A DNA stretch of 64,000 nt, from NCBI GenBank assembly GCA_013176395.1, contig JABMLP010000010.1, forward strand, positions 930,001 through 994,000. Direction: 5' to 3'. A program made the position numbers and the translations under genes. Origin of the DNA: Venturia oleaginea (lineage: Eukaryota > Ascomycota > Dothideomycetes > Venturiales > Venturiaceae). Below are positions 24,694-33,912 of the stretch, piece after piece. How positions within the stretch are numbered: the first letter of the stretch is position 1; each line of letters begins with the position of its first letter. A model generated the notes under the pieces. That model did not search any database and was not told the DNA's origin. It worked only from the letters and a program-made list of their open reading frames with translations.

Positions 24694-24704
24694 ACCACGC
24701 GACC

Positions 24705-26855
24705 AATTAATTGGCGATGGAAGTTCATTACGCTTGGAGTTGTATATGTTAGTTCGTTAAATTAATATTCAGTGTACGGTGGGCTTGACTTATTAAAATC
24801 AATGTTATTGGTCCCGAGTGCAAGGGTCGACTGCCAGATTGAGCTGCCGGCCGTTTTCCCTCATTCTTTTTCGGTTTGGGACTGCAAGTGGTACACTCTT
24901 GTTTTGGTGCTCGACAACTACGAATGCGGGAAGTGTCACAGTTACAAGATCTCACACGAAATTCAAATCTGAAGCGTCCCCTCTTTCGGTAGTTCATTAC
25001 TTATCATATAATAGGCTTTCCAGAATCAGGTACGCCTTGTCAAGCGGCGGTACAGGGTCCATATCATCCGTGATAATGTGCAGAATGAAGAGTCCGACTT
25101 CGTTCAAAGCATGGTAACGAGTTGCTGTCCCGAAACTTGCAACTTTGGTACGCATGCCTGTAATCCTGGTCACCTGGGGGAGATGCAGGCGAGCTGTCAG
25201 TTCCCAAAATTTGGTCAATCACCTTCAAACGATCCGTGGTATGGATGTCCAAGGTTCCACGCTGTTGGTCGACCGTCAACAAACGTAGGCATCCTCTGGG
25301 ATGATTTCGTGAAGTTGACCAATTTAAACCCATTTTCCAACAGACGGAAAACGGGGTTATACACAAAGAATAGCATGATCGATCGTGTCTGTGTGTATAG
25401 TCCCTGGATTATCACAAGCTGGTATATAGGCACAAGATGTCCACGGGCTCGGTCCACCTTACCTGAGGGTTGCGGGTGCATATATGCACCCGTCCTGGTG
25501 TCATTTCGCAGAGGTCGTAAGTTGTTGGTGGATGGACTTTTCGCACTGGACGCCGTTCGGAGGCGATGGGTACCACTCGTATCAAGACTGTGTGCATGGC
25601 TACCTTGAGTATGTCAATGGATCCGGTTTGCGTGACGTGGTCGGTCAGCCACACGTTTGTGCAGGCAGATTTTTCCGTCGCCTGCATCCGCCAGCGTTTG
25701 TCGTTTTTCGTGGTCCCGAGAGAGGCGGTGATGTTGTTGGTACCATGCAACATGCCAGTGCTGCTGAAACTCCTGCGCTGGTAGGTTGACGATGTCAAAT
25801 CAAAGGGTCAGACGCAGTTGATTCGGTCGGCAGGGAGAGGCAAAACGCAGCATCGAGGCCTATATTCTCCCTCACCGACTCTCCCTTGGTCTGCTAGTAA
25901 TCGGCAGTGCATGCAGCCTTTCATCTATGGATCTCTTTGACTGGTGGATGCCGCAGTACATCCTCCTCGGCTTTCCGCTGCCATTTATCGGTCCCCTAAA
26001 TTCAATCCGCGTCCACACAATCCAGAACCCTTGCCTTGTGGTGATTGAGGACGATGGGGCGCTTGGGCATGGGGCAGAATGAATAATATGTTGAAATAGC
26101 AAAGCACACCTCGTCGATTTTCCAGCTTTTCCCGTCGCCCTCTGCACTCTTCAATACATACTACTGCTGCATTCTCCCAGCCCGTGGCTATCCTACACCA
26201 CGTCGTCCTGACCACCAACCCTTCGCTTTGTTTACAAGAGCAGATCAGATCCCCACGGCCCACTCCTCAATCTACGCTGTCCTGAATCTTGCAGTGTCTT
26301 CCCAGCCAATATTGCAACTAGCTCGCCGAGCCGGTGCATCGAGACCTGTACTGCTGCCACAAGTTTCTTTTGCAGCCGCAATAATATAACCCCTGAGTAC
26401 CCACTGCAGTCCCTTTACCATACAGCGGCCGTCGTCCCTCGACACGACCGAGTACTAGGCCTCTGTCCGCCCGTGCTTGCACCTCACCTTTGCTCCTGCC
26501 TCAGTTACAATTCTCAAACGCACCTGCTCTGTTTATCTCCCACAACCTCGAGCACAGCCAGGTCCCCTCCGCACTTCCTCCAACACACGGCCGAAGAAAC
26601 AGAGTCTCAACCTTGGAACAGACTCAAGACACCGCACACTCAACACACTGCACACCCAACACACTGCACATCCAACACACCACACGTGGACCACCTACAG
26701 CGCCTGAACCTTGGCTGCCTCCAAACCCGGGCTTTGATCCGCAGAGTACAAATACTCATTGCCCTGCTGCAATCCGCGCGCGGCAGTTGTCATATCCAAT
26801 CCGCCGTTCAACATACCAACCTCGTTGTTCGCTCCTCCTTCTCACTACCGCCAAC
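24705..26855. other. Intergenic, no supported gene
   Basis: Overlapping frames of up to 176 codons exist on both strands near 25.1-25.8 kb, but none shows a domain or a consistent exon model. A short ACACTGCACACCCA-type tandem repeat (26641-26683) lies in what is probably the 5' UTR of the next gene. Confidence 0.4.
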
Positions 26856-27803
26856 ATGCGCCGCGAACACACCGTAGCCACTACCGTGTACAATCACCTC
26901 TTCCCCAATCCAACTGCCAATGATCCGCCAGATTTTGCGACCCACCTGGCCAAGCACCTAGTGGCCGAGGTACGCATCGAGACGCAGCGCTTTTACGGTG
27001 GATTGGAAACCGTGGAAGCACGCTACCCAGGACTCAACTACTTTTACGCACCGCATCGGAAGCGACTTGGTCGTTTCCCTCATCATGCCAGACTCTTCCG
27101 TGCATTCGACGACATGGGATTGACCGAGCATGAAATCAGCATGCTGTGTAGATGGGAAGGCACGCTATGGGCAAGACAGCGATACGAAAAAGACGAGGGA
27201 ATCAAGGTCGTTGATACGACGTGCGCAGAAATCGGCCCATGGGTGGACAGGAGGCGAGTGCACAAGAGAGGACGAAGAAGCAGTCCACGCGGAATCAAGG
27301 TCAAGACAGACATTGAAGTTGAGATTGAGGACGTGGGAATGGGACGGACTCTGAGCAGAGATGGAATAAGGTCCTCCACGCCAATGCCTTCGCTCAGCTA
27401 TACAAGACCATTACACATTCATTCTCGCACTGTCGAGATGACCGACGCGGAATCAGCAGCTTCGGTCCAAGCAGGATCTTCAACCGATGACAGCGACTCC
27501 GAAATCGAAGGTGCTGGCATCCCTTCGAATCAACTCCTTATCGCCGCTGCCGCACAACGAGACTTCCACCACAGTCATATGCTGATGGACCGCGCTATGC
27601 CGCTAGATCCAGCGTACGAGCAATACTTGAAAGAGCAGGCAGAGCGAGGAGAGATTGCTTTTAGTGGTGGTAATGTCTCGTCTGGTGTGCGCGCAGCTGC
27701 ATTGCAATCCGCCTACGAGAGCTCCATGTCAGCATCTCCTTCACCCGCTCCCGCAAGCAACGGTCTACAACCTGCTCCGCCCACAACAACCGTTCACCAA
27801 TGA
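26856..27803 (+). CDS. Conserved hypothetical fungal protein
   Basis: A single exon of 315 aa. The N-terminal half is compact: HTVATTVYNHLFPNP, FATHLAKHLVAEVRIETQRF, GLETVEARYPGLNYFYAPHR, then LFRAFDDMGLTEHEISMLCR and WEGTLWARQRYEKD. This arrangement resembles uncharacterised Pezizomycotina proteins, which is recall rather than a search. The C-terminal half is low complexity and acidic (STDDSDSEIEGAG) with Ala/Ser/Pro at the end. The frame is open a further 122 codons upstream, but that stretch is CA/CT-rich leader. ATG 26856, preceded by CCAAC, is the better start. Confidence 0.65.
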   Translation: MRREHTVATTVYNHLFPNPTANDPPDFATHLAKHLVAEVRIETQRFYGGLETVEARYPGLNYFYAPHRKRLGRFPHHARLFRAFDDMGLTEHEISMLCRWEGTLWARQRYEKDEGIKVVDTTCAEIGPWVDRRRVHKRGRRSSPRGIKVKTDIEVEIEDVGMGRTLSRDGIRSSTPMPSLSYTRPLHIHSRTVEMTDAESAASVQAGSSTDDSDSEIEGAGIPSNQLLIAAAAQRDFHHSHMLMDRAMPLDPAYEQYLKEQAERGEIAFSGGNVSSGVRAAALQSAYESSMSASPSPAPASNGLQPAPPTTTVHQ

Positions 27804-29414
27804 ATTCCAAGCACAATTTCTTTCATATCCCGGTATTACATTTCGCACGCATCAAGATACCTTAATCGGCAAGCAGGCGTTTAGCGGTACAGGCATTCAT
27901 CAAATTCACGGAGTGGGAGTAATCGGTTTTGCCCAGCACAGTACCCCCATCCAGCACGTACATTTTCCTCAATTTTCTCTTTTCTCAACTTTCTGAAGCG
28001 TTTGGGTGGATTCGCAATGGCATGGTATGCGGCATCTTTGCGGATTTTCTTGATTCAAACCTTTTACCTCGTTGCTTGCTTGTAGATAGATATATTTAAG
28101 CTACCCGCTTTTCTGGTTCTTGATTTTAGGTTTTGTAGGTTTTGCAGGTTCTAGGTGGAAAAGACCATAGCTTCTTCAGCTATGGCAGGCATGATCTTGA
28201 GCGATGTAATATTTTGGGCGGCATAATACCTATTGCCGGATGCATGAGGAGAGAAATGAAGATTTGTATTCAAAACACGATGCGCCTTGTTTGGACTTGT
28301 GATCAAGATGAGCAGTCTTCATGATTCGGAATCTTGAGTCCTTGGGTGTTTCTTGTGGGTTCTGATTGATGTTGAAACTAAACATCTCGCGACATCTACT
28401 CTTCCGGACGAGCATTGTACATCTCTTAGTGATCTTCTCTGATCGACAAGCATACCAACATGAATAACGACAGCCGCGCGATACAAGGCAGCCTTCAGAC
28501 TAGAGAACGAACTCATGAATTGAATCATTCTAATCACCAGGAGTTTGTCGCCATTGGTAGTTCACTTACAGTCACTTATCGGATTGAGTCGATTCGCAGC
28601 GGGCACCGATCAACGAGATCGCTGTGGTACCTATGTGGGCCATGGCATCTAGCCAAGAGCGACAGGAAAGCGAGGTATGAGCAGCAGGGAAGTATGAGGC
28701 ACTTGTGAAGAAAACGGTGGGACACGTGCTTTTCAATTGCTAGATTGGTTGGGCGCTCAGCTCTTTCTTATTCTCTGGCAGTGACGATCAAACCATCAAG
28801 AGTGGTATTTCTTAGCCACCCGTCTACATCATCTTTTCAATACCTTCCTTGCGTACAATATGGGTCCATTGCCAGGTGGGTTTGCTTGATCTTGCTCTTT
28901 GACAGTATCTTCACATTCGCGGCCAAAGGCAGGTAAGCTGATATCTCGGTGCTATATCCACTCTGCATTTCCGTGTTTAGAGTATATCCAGTGTATTTCC
29001 TACCATCACTATCTCAAAGTCAGCACATTGTGTTCTCGAAAGAACGATCGGCATGAAATGTAGAGGAGGGATTAACTTACGGCATCCTCCCTCGTCCCAA
29101 CAGTGAACAAACTATACACGTAAGCATTCTGAAAATTTACAGTTTCGAAAGGCGATCTTGACAAGCCCCTTTAACGTTCGGTGCAGTACCAGCACAAAGT
29201 GTGTAAGAACTGAAGATAGAGTAAAGACAAGTACTTTGAATAACGATATCACTAGAATTGATGATCCGCAATCCTCACGCCATCTTTCACTTCTCGGATC
29301 GCACTTCGCAATGATGCCAAGTGAGATCGCTGGGGAAGTGGCTTTTTGTGAAGGGCTGGGATGCTTTGATGCGGGGTTGGTATTATTGCCGACCCTAAAT
29401 CTCATTAGCCCGAG
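27804..29414. other. Intergenic, possible 3' part of GH55 relic
   Basis: No intact gene. The minus-strand frame at 29112-29405 directly continues the glucanase relic (LGLMRFRVGNN resembles a GH55 HFRVGG block) but then loses homology. Confidence 0.35.
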
Positions 29415-30148
29415 CTATAAGAAAGATACGAAACGAATTGACTTGATGATAGCCTGTGGATTCTGCTCATTCGAAAACTTCGGACCATATTCTATTACCT
29501 GTGACCAGCCCTCACCGACTATCTTTGTTCCGGCGAAAGCAAAACTCGTGTCTGCGACGGCATAAACACCAGCTGGGAAAAACACCACGTATCCCTTGTA
29601 TACATCCAGCATTTTGTTGATCCTGGCTGATTGATCTCCACTTCCGTCGTTGTTGACATCAAGACTAGCCACTTGGATGATCTTGCCGACGGTCTCATAC
29701 TTTGGCTTCGACCTTTCAAAACCAGTGCCATCCGAGGCCTTCAACACAGCCGGAACTCTCGTGCTAGAGTTCAATAGGCCTACCTTGGATTTGGATTTAG
29801 TGACTGCACTGCTGCGATCGAGAACTTGATTACCCATCGCCCAAGTATCAATATGAGACGTTGTAGATAAAAGCGGAGCATTTACCCCTTCATAGCGTAT
29901 TGTGGACATGTTTTTGTGTATATAATTCTTACTTCGCGAGTCGGTGATGAGATTCATGACCTTTAGATTTTCAATTTTCAATCACGATATTAGATATACC
30001 CGACAATGGATTGCCCTGCTTCAAGACGATACCAGCGTCTTCGAGGTTTACCATCTGAGAATCTACAAACTCTTCGTTAGCATCAACTTGTTGACCGGAA
30101 TGAAAAGAATCAACCAACCAATAAGTGATATCAGTCCAATGCCTTGAT
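29415..30148 (-). pseudogene. GH55 exo-beta-1,3-glucanase relic
   Basis: GH55 enzymes are secreted exo-1,3-beta-glucanases with two right-handed beta-helix domains. This piece covers only the link and the start of the second domain: RYEGVNAPLLSTTSHIDTWA, then GTGFERSKPKYETVGKIIQV, DVNNDGSGDQSARINKML, GYVVFFPAGVYAV, GTKIVGEGWSQVI and FSNEQNPQ. Upstream, NLEDAGIVLKQGNPLSGISN continues the first domain one frame away. The two are separated by a tandem ATTGAAA duplication (near 29970) that shifts the frame. The signal peptide and most of domain 1 are missing, and the downstream part is unrecognisable. The relic ends beside a pogo-like element. Confidence 0.7.
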
Positions 30149-30150
30149 TA

Positions 30151-31258
30151 ACGTGTTTCACCATTCACTTGGCCACCCCAACCACTAAATCTCAAGTCAT
30201 CGTGCGATAAACCTCCCACCAATACAGCTTTTATTAAAAGAATTCTAAGAACACATTCTTTACGTATTTGGGCATCGATTAATCTTATGACCTTGAATAC
30301 CGCAGCCACTACATGTTGGTAATGCTCGCTGTCGTACGACGACTTCCTGATCTTGAACACTATCTCTAGAGCTATTTTCGCATCCCTCGACCAAGAACTG
30401 ACCCTGTTGAGCTTGTAAAACGCCTCCATATGCAATATATCGTCTAAGATACTGTTGCTTCTGTTTTCGTCGTTGGTTCTCTGTACGAAGCTTCCTATTC
30501 TCTTCTGCAAGTATTACTGCTGAATTCATCGCGACTTGATATCCTTTGATGAGTTAACCAATTGCTTGACTACTTGGGCTCTGAGATTGGCGATGAAGAA
30601 GATTTCGGACGAGCTGAGCCTGCTGCTCAAGCTGAGCTATCGTACGAGGAGTTTCTGACGTCCACTGTGGCGCTACTCCATGGGGTGTACCTGGTGGTGA
30701 GGGCGTCTCTTCAACACGCTGAAACCACGCGTTGATTGTCGCTGGATCTTCGCATTTTGCACGCTGTGAATGGAATTTACGATTCCACTTCGTACAAAGC
30801 TCCGGCTGAGCGTTGATGAAGCGGGATACCCAGTTCTTCCCGACTAATGACGGTGGAGGATTCGTACCGCGTTTTTCGAGTAAAGCGTTTGCCATTCGTC
30901 GTACGTCGATAATTTGGGGCGGAAATCCTCGTCGATCAAGGTCTAGGATCCACTGAACCAGAGCCTGCTCTTCATGTATTTGTAACTTTCTCTTTTGGTG
31001 GTTAGATTCGCTTCGTGGTTTACCACCTTGAAGACGAGACTGAAGTGTAGATCGAGGAATATCGTACGACGCTGAGATTTGACGTTGACTTAAATTTGGA
31101 TTCGTTTGAAAGCTCTGCTTCGCAAGAAGTAATCTAGCCTCTTTGCAAGCCGATCCGGGGGTTGGTGTTGACATTATCGCGATAATTGTACGAAGGGATT
31201 AGACTTTTTGGTTGGATGGCCAAGTGAGTGGGGTGGCCAAGTGAGTGGTAAAACACGT
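30151..31258 (-). mobile_element. pogo-like element 2, internally deleted (1,108 bp)
   Basis: Terminal inverted repeats start ACGTGTTT at both ends, and both are flanked by TA (30149-30150 and 31259-31260). The outer 34 bp match with a few substitutions (TTTCACCATTCACTTGGCC against TTTTACCACTCACTTGGCC). The right repeat carries two copies of CCACTCACTTGGCCACC at 17-bp spacing. In the left repeat the second copy has decayed. The interior encodes only the ends of a transposase. Confidence 0.88.
30260..31174 (-). pseudogene. DDE-less pogo transposase derivative with zinc knuckle
   Basis: One frame runs from MSTPTPGSACKEARLLLAKQ through a psq-type HTH (LSQRQISASYDIPRSTLQSR) and a CENP-B HTH (HEEQALVQWILDLDRRGFPP, then LVGKNWVSRFINAQPEL). 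At INAWFQRVEE the whole catalytic domain is missing, and the sequence jumps to TPSPPGTPHGVAPQWTSETP. A single TAA then interrupts the frame. After it, IKGYQVAMNSAVILAEENRK continues in the same frame to a C-terminal CCHC knuckle (CSGCGIQGHKINRC). The stop is one C-to-T change from CAA (Gln). The remnant keeps the DNA-binding half and the knuckle but cannot catalyse transposition. Confidence 0.85.
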
Positions 31259-31260
31259 TA

Positions 31261-31743
31261 CCACCCGCGTTGTAATTCGTCATCTTGATTCCAACTTTGC
31301 CAGATGGAAGAGACTGGTTGCTCGAATGAGGATGATGGCATATACTAGCAGGATCCGTTTCTCATATGGACTTGGTGTACGAGAATATCCCGCCTCGCAA
31401 AGCAGCTATGCATGGTGTATGGTATGATGTCCCAGAGCCGCTTGACTTCCAGGAGCGGCACGGACTTTGAATCTGAAGGATGAGATGGATAGTAAGAGAG
31501 TATCAGAGTCCTTCGCGTCGGCTTGCGGATGGACTTATCTACAGTCCCAATAAGACACGGCAGGGATGGAATCATCCACGACTTGGGAATCCAAAACCAT
31601 CTAGAAGGAGTTGAAAGAGAGCAATGGAGAGCGGAGTTCAATCGACATCTCCCCACTTATATAGCATGTGCACGATCCATTCTACGTGTCTCGCCTTCAG
31701 AACGCGCCGACAGAAAATCAACAACCAGCAACACCAAGGTACA
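31261..31743. other. Intergenic, 5' flank of NNF1
   Basis: No gene is supported. No continuation of the GH55 relic was found on this side of the transposon. Confidence 0.4.
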
Positions 31744-32460
31744 ATGGCTACCTCCCGATCTCCTTCTCCTGCCGGGCCACCTCCACAGGAATCTGCACCA
31801 GGAATTCGCGCAACTGCTCTCCAAAAGACTTTTGACGGTGCTCTGAAGGCCACTCTCTCTAAATGCTCATACGAAAACTTCGCATCCTGTTTTCCCACAA
31901 CGGCGACATACAGACCTGAAACCCTGGAAGGGTTTTGGAAAGACTTCACTGGAAGGTTGGGACAAGTTTGCAAAGTGAATTGCCCCTCCCAGCTCCTCGC
32001 ATGTCATTTGCGCCACAGTATTTACTGACCCTTGCTGTAGTCAGAATTCGAAACAATACTCTCAGATCGTTCCGTCGTGCCCTCTTTGAACTCCCTCGAT
32101 CGTCTAGTCAACGAAGCCAAAGCCCGGAAAGCAGAGGCGGCATCCAAAGCGCCTGACGGAAAGGCTGTACCTCTAATACCACCGCATACTCTGCCAGCAT
32201 CAGATCTCCTGAACGCCCATCTATCGCCGTTCTTGGTCGATCAACAGACTGCGCTCAGTAGTGCGTTGAAAACGATTCAAACGAGCAATCAGACGTTGGT
32301 CGCTACTATCACAAGTCAAAGAGCAGAGATGGAGGCTCTTGTAGCTGGACTAGAAGCTGTGGTCAGAGATCTGGAGAAGAGCGCGGACATGCTTCAGGGC
32401 GATGACGTGCAGGGCTTGAGCGGCGATGTGAGGATGGTCGAGGAAGAGCTGGCAGAGTAA
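31744..32460 (+). CDS. NNF1: Kinetochore MIND-complex subunit Nnf1 (2 exons)
   Basis: Nnf1 is one of four subunits of the MIND/Mis12 complex that links centromeric chromatin to the Ndc80 complex. Exon 1 (31744-31974) and exon 2 (32041-32460) join over a 66-nt intron (GTGAAT...TGTAG), giving 216 aa. Family features are ALQKTFDGALKATLSKCSYE, FASCFPTTATYRPETLEGFW, SEFETILSDRSVVPSLNSLD, then RLVNEAKARK, PPHTLPASDLLNAHLSPFL and a C-terminal coiled coil (TSQRAEMEALVAGLEAVVRD). Length and order fit fungal Nnf1. The first 20 residues are Pro/Ser-rich and presumably disordered. Confidence 0.88.
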
Positions 32461-32685
32461 GTAGTCTTCTCGACAGGGCCTCATTCAAAAACCAAAGCGA
32501 CCATGCGTGCATGCATAGGCGACAACTTCCGTCGAAGAAGAAGATTACAGGGGAAATTATCTCCCTACGCACACGAAGCAATATCTTGACGCCGAAGGGT
32601 TTGAATAAGAGCCTGAGTGGCAGCAATAGCTCAACCTGGAAAGACCATGATATCATGCGGCTTTACTTGGCTTCCCTTCACGCCC

Positions 32686-32763
32686 CCCTGGACCTTCTTA
32701 GGCTAAAAGGTGGATGCCATTTACTACTGCCACAAGCAGATTGCCAGCTTGAACCTTGAAATC
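32686..32763 (+). pseudogene. Possible relic of a CSC1/PHM7-type channel gene
   Basis: The frame reads WTFLG, a stop (TAA), then KVDAIYYCHKQIASLNLEIE. This resembles the cytosolic segment of CSC1/RSN1-type channels, where G-K-KVD-I is followed by a helix with LN-EIE. No transmembrane part is visible on either side, and the sequence after it is unlike the family. The assignment rests on about 25 residues and could be chance. Confidence 0.25.
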
Positions 32764-33361
32764 GAAAAAGTTCCACTGCCAACCATCGATCGTCCAGTCG
32801 AAGACACCGCCAGTCAGCCACCGGTCGTTGACAAAACCGAGCAGACCGCTTGGGAATCTGTCATCGTGGAAGACGTTGCCAACCTTTGGCTTATACCATC
32901 GCAACTCACTTGAAATCGAACAAGATCAAAGCGAACCTTAAAAGTTTCCTCTGATGAACTCAGCATTTATCCAGCTCAACAGCCAAGTTACGTTGCACAT
33001 GGATATGTACATGTCAGGTAGAGACTGCAGATGAGAGATGCAGGTTCACGCACGTGTTGCAGAACCAAGGAAACGTGGATGTAAGGAAGGAAGATCGTAT
33101 CATAGTGAACCAAGGAGAAAACGAGACTGCATAATGGTCTATGTACCTGCATAGAAGCAAGGATGGAATATTCTAAAAAAGAGAGCATGGGAGTGGGTCG
33201 TGACGTGGATAACTTCGCTTGTACAGAGGAGCATACACGATGTTGCCAAAGCCTTAGACCAAGTTCGTCCCCAAGCTTTAGAGGACTCGCCTTCAGGTAG
33301 CTGTCCAGGCACCTCCTGCTCCAGAGAATCTCAAAAGTAAGAGACATCGCATAGCAAGACG

Positions 33362-33574
33362 GCATGCCAGATCTTGATCAGTAGTCACCAAGAATTCGAG
33401 ACCTGCAGCTCGTTGGCTGTTCAGAGAATATACACAGAAAGCGTAGAAAAGTACGTCGATCTTTTCTTCCATTTGAGCAATTGCATGCCAGATCTTGATC
33501 AGCAGTCACCAAGAATTCGAGACCTGAAGCTCGTCGAGTGTTCAGAGAATATACACAGAAAATATAGAAAAGTA
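33362..33574. repeat. Direct duplication of a 92-bp segment
   Basis: Two copies (33362-33453 and 33483-33574) starting GCATGCCAGATCTTGATCAG and ending AGAAAAGTA are about 90% identical and 121 bp apart. Short frames reading through them are not convincing genes. Confidence 0.85.
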
Positions 33575-33717
33575 GGAAACAAACAAGTAGGAGTACAGTT
33601 TGCTCGCTCATAGAGCACATAGGGGTATCTAGCTATCTAAAGCAAGGAACAAAGGGAGAAGAGAAATCCGTCTTAGAGAGGGTAGCGAGTAGAGAGCCTT
33701 CGCGTTCCATCCATTCC

Positions 33718-33752
33718 TTTCCTATCCTATCCTATCCTATCCTATCCTATTC
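33718..33752. repeat. TCCTA pentanucleotide microsatellite
   Basis: About six to seven consecutive TCCTA units, followed by degenerate TTCCATTTCATCC, in the 3' flank of the PH-domain gene. Confidence 0.9.
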
Positions 33753-33912
33753 CATTTCATCCCGAGCCAATCCATTCATTCCGATCCATTCATACAATCA
33801 TTAACGATCCAACTGAAATACCCTCCATTGCCGCGCTCCCAAAGAAAAAAACTCCGTGCTAATTCCAACTACATACATAATCCAAAAAGTGGCGTCCTCC
33901 CCTCTTTCTCTC

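Larger units (their letters stand above)
24548..24704 (-). tRNA. tRNA-Val(TAC) with two introns
   Basis: After removing two inserts the gene folds as a 74-nt valine tRNA. The acceptor GGTCGCG pairs with CGCGATC (one G-T). T8 and G9 precede a D-arm GTGT/TCAC with A14, G18, G19 and A21. The anticodon stem TCAGT/ACTGA is perfect, with loop C-T-TAC-A-C. The variable loop is AGGTC. The T-stem CCTGG/CCGGG has one T-G, with loop ATCGAGC, and A73 ends the tRNA. The first insert (24693-24642) splits the D-arm and the second (24614-24584) lies after position 37. The T-loop starts with A54 rather than T54, a feature otherwise typical of eukaryotic initiator tRNA. Without removal of the 52-nt insert the 5' half cannot fold. 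A Pol III terminator follows. Confidence 0.85.

Noticed and set aside
25078..25798. Overlapping long frames on both strands as a possible gene
   Set aside because: No domain, no consistent splice model, and in the most protein-like minus-strand frame TGA stops recur.
29158..29565. 135-aa plus-strand frame over the GH55 relic
   Set aside because: Antisense to clear GH55 homology and without recognisable features.
32698..32904. 68-aa minus-strand frame with Trp-rich segment
   Set aside because: Too short, no family, and opposite to a weak but more specific plus-strand match.
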